This document shows, piece by piece, positions 62,693 to 64,000 of a stretch of DNA of 64,000 bases. Position 1 is the first letter of the stretch, and every line of letters begins with the position of its first letter. This stretch comes from Kaistia hirudinis. GTDB taxonomy: Bacteria > Pseudomonadota > Alphaproteobacteria > Rhizobiales > Kaistiaceae. The notes beneath the pieces are model-generated. The model saw only the letters and a list, made by a program, of their open reading frames with translations, was not told where the DNA came from and made no database searches. Location of the stretch: the NCBI RefSeq assembly GCF_014196455.1, contig NZ_JACIDS010000002.1, positions 1 to 64,000 on the forward strand, in the 5' to 3' direction. The position numbers and the translations under genes are program-made.

Positions 62693-63937
62693 TTAGCTAA
62701 CCTCCATTTGGGGTGATACTGGATCGGGCAGCGGATTTGCGCGCAAGTTGCGCGCAAACAGGGGTCGCTTTGCGTGCTCCTGCAAATGCGCGATGATGGC
62801 CTCGGTCCCTTGCGCGACGGGTTGCAGCCATTCGCTCGCGTAATGTTCATACCAGTCGGCGGTGCGCTTTTCCCCGTGGCCGAGCCATTCGTCTCTCTGC
62901 TCCGGACCCACCTCCCGCGCTTTGTTGCGAATCTCGGTCGCCATGAAATGGCGAATGGTGTAGGGCGTGAATGGCGCCAGCCCACAGGCCTCAGCGTGAC
63001 GCGCGAACGTCCGGTCGATGGTCGTGATCGCGCTTCCGTTCCATTGAAGCGGCGCATCCCTGTCCCATTCGCGAAACCAAGCCGCCAGCCCATCCGTCAA
63101 CGTGATCTTCGGACGGTGCTTCTTCGTCTGCCGCCGGCCCGGCGGATTGAGGTTCACGATGCGCTTGGCGAAGTCGACTTGGCCGGCGATGCGAAGGTCG
63201 AGGATAGCCTCCGGCCGCGCCCATGTGTTGAGCGCGATGACGACATAGCGAAATAGGTTCTCCTGCCTCTTGTCGATCGCGTCTATGAACGCGGCGAACT
63301 GTTCATAGGTCGGCTGCCAGTCGCGTGGCGACGGGTCCGGCAGATCGGCGAGCAATGCGACTGCTCCCGGCTGCATGACGACGTCCGGAGCATCGTCGAG
63401 GAGCTTCACCTCGCGCGCGTTGCCGAACCCGTCATGGGCGACGACCTGACGCCGACAGAACTGGAATGCGGCGGCGACAACGGAAAGATTGCGCGCGATC
63501 GTGCCGGCTGCATGGCCCAGGCTGTCGCGAGACCAGGCGATAAACACTCGCTGCCGGATCGGGCCGAACCACGCGACCGTCGGCCGCCGCGCGCGCTCGT
63601 GTTCGATGAAGGCGGCGACCAGCGCGATAGCTCGCTTCGCCTGCACATGCGACGGCTTCAGGCGCGCGGATTGTTCGTAATAGTGATCGAGCGCCGCAAG
63701 GAGCATCACCTTGTCGGGTGAACGCTCGCCGGCGCGCGGCGCTCCCGCGAGTTCGACGAGCCGGCGCTTGGCCTCGTCGAGTATTTCCGTGCCAAGTGAT
63801 CGGCGGCAAGTTCTTCCGCTTCCTGCGTCATACCAGTGAGCGTAGAGGCGGGGCGAGGCAGCAATGGTTCCGATCCAGTACCCGCAATATTCGAAGATTC
63901 GCGCACCGTCGCTGGCCGCCTCTTCTTTTGCAGCCAT
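62693..63937 (-). CDS. Phage/ICE-type tyrosine integrase at tRNA-Val
   Basis: A 414-residue site-specific integrase. The N-terminal ~110 residues are a small arm-type domain and a core-binding region (LKPSHVQAKRAIALVAAFIEH). The catalytic domain holds Arg in NTWARPEAILDLR, a Lys-rich strand (RRQTKKHRPKITLTD), His-x-x-Arg-like YTIRHFMATEI, His in WLGHGEKRTADWY and the Tyr in DWYEHYASEWL. All key residues are present, so it should be active. Its stop faces the tRNA-Val 3' end. Its first ~230 bases overlap another frame with an excisionase-like domain. Confidence 0.88.
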   Translation of the reverse strand: MAAKEEAASDGARIFEYCGYWIGTIAASPRLYAHWYDAGSGRTCRRSLGTEILDEAKRRLVELAGAPRAGERSPDKVMLLAALDHYYEQSARLKPSHVQAKRAIALVAAFIEHERARRPTVAWFGPIRQRVFIAWSRDSLGHAAGTIARNLSVVAAAFQFCRRQVVAHDGFGNAREVKLLDDAPDVVMQPGAVALLADLPDPSPRDWQPTYEQFAAFIDAIDKRQENLFRYVVIALNTWARPEAILDLRIAGQVDFAKRIVNLNPPGRRQTKKHRPKITLTDGLAAWFREWDRDAPLQWNGSAITTIDRTFARHAEACGLAPFTPYTIRHFMATEIRNKAREVGPEQRDEWLGHGEKRTADWYEHYASEWLQPVAQGTEAIIAHLQEHAKRPLFARNLRANPLPDPVSPQMEVS

Positions 63938-64000
63938 TCTGCAACCTCCTCCGGATGATAGAGAACCGCCCCCTTCTTGCCGGAAAAGAACGCGATCTCG
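63706..64000 (-). CDS. Excisionase-like HTH protein, partial at window edge
   Basis: On the minus strand the frame entering from 64000 reads EIAFFSGKKGAVLYHPEEVAEWLQKKR. This is the end of a MerR/AlpA-type helix-turn-helix domain as in excisionases (a target-binding wing followed by EEVAEWL). The frame continues through the integrase start and stops at 63706. The N-terminal part is outside the window. The long overlap with the integrase is unusual. A recombination directionality factor beside an integrase is the expected layout. Confidence 0.55.
   Translation of the reverse strand, partial: EIAFFSGKKGAVLYHPEEVAEWLQKKRRPATVRESSNIAGTGSEPLLPRPASTLTGMTQEAEELAADHLARKYSTRPSAGSSNSRERRAPASVHPTR

Overview
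This is a GC-rich window from an alphaproteobacterium, most likely of the order Hyphomicrobiales (Rhizobiales). The best pointer is the gene order hisN, then a small RNA of the MmgR/alpha-r8 (suhB) type, then an N-formylglutamate amidohydrolase, then cpdR, at 59.9-62.5 kb; this arrangement is known from rhizobia. XylD, a two-permease RbsABC-type transporter, BioY and many sugar-acid enzymes fit the same group. The genus is not settled by the sequence.

Layout. (1) 0.4-11.2 kb is a patchwork of sugar-acid and hydroxy-acid catabolism: a nitrilase-family amidase, a PhyH-type dioxygenase, a 3-hydroxyisobutyrate-type dehydrogenase divergent from a LacI regulator, a D-2-hydroxyacid dehydrogenase, a membrane cNMP-binding protein resembling Popeye proteins, a BDH2-like SDR, a GNAT enzyme, two small coupled unknown genes, xylonate dehydratase (xylD) and a class I aminotransferase. 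(2) 11.2-14.3 kb is core chromosome: aroK-aroB and, divergently, a small membrane protein plus xerD. (3) 14.3-19.7 kb holds DUF805 and FecR-domain proteins, MarR divergent from an orphan soluble histidine kinase, an SDR and an FAD monooxygenase. (4) 19.7-30.1 kb is a carbohydrate module. A sugar ABC transporter, lactonase and GntR regulator lie on the plus strand. An iron-type alcohol dehydrogenase, split transketolase and SDR lie on the minus strand. The two outer promoter regions share the palindrome ATCATGCATGAT, a likely operator for the GntR protein.

(5) 30,533-54,642 is a 24-kb genomic island inserted in the 3' end of tRNA-Thr(CGT). A 14-nt direct repeat equal to the tRNA 3' end bounds it, and paired ATACCAAC boxes sit just inside both ends. 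A P4-type integrase beside the tRNA has lost its catalytic C-terminus. Cargo: a small exported protein, a papain-like cysteine protease candidate with a DUF3768 gene, a compact tyrosine recombinase, a nearly complete type II secretion system (gspD, prepilin peptidase, gspH, I, J, E, F, G, L, M, a gspC-like gene, and gspK on the opposite strand), and a 2159-residue SpvB/RHS protein. The RHS protein has a signal peptide, a C-terminal toxin-like domain and a candidate immunity gene directly after it. The combination suggests an RHS toxin exported through its own T2SS; this is an inference.

(6) 54.6-62.7 kb returns to ordinary chromosome: DUF533, KDPG aldolase, bioY, an Hsp20, a lipase-like hydrolase, hisN, the MmgR-like sRNA, the amidohydrolase, cpdR and tRNA-Val(GAC). 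(7) A second integrative element starts after tRNA-Val, with an integrase and an excisionase-like reading frame, and runs off the right edge.
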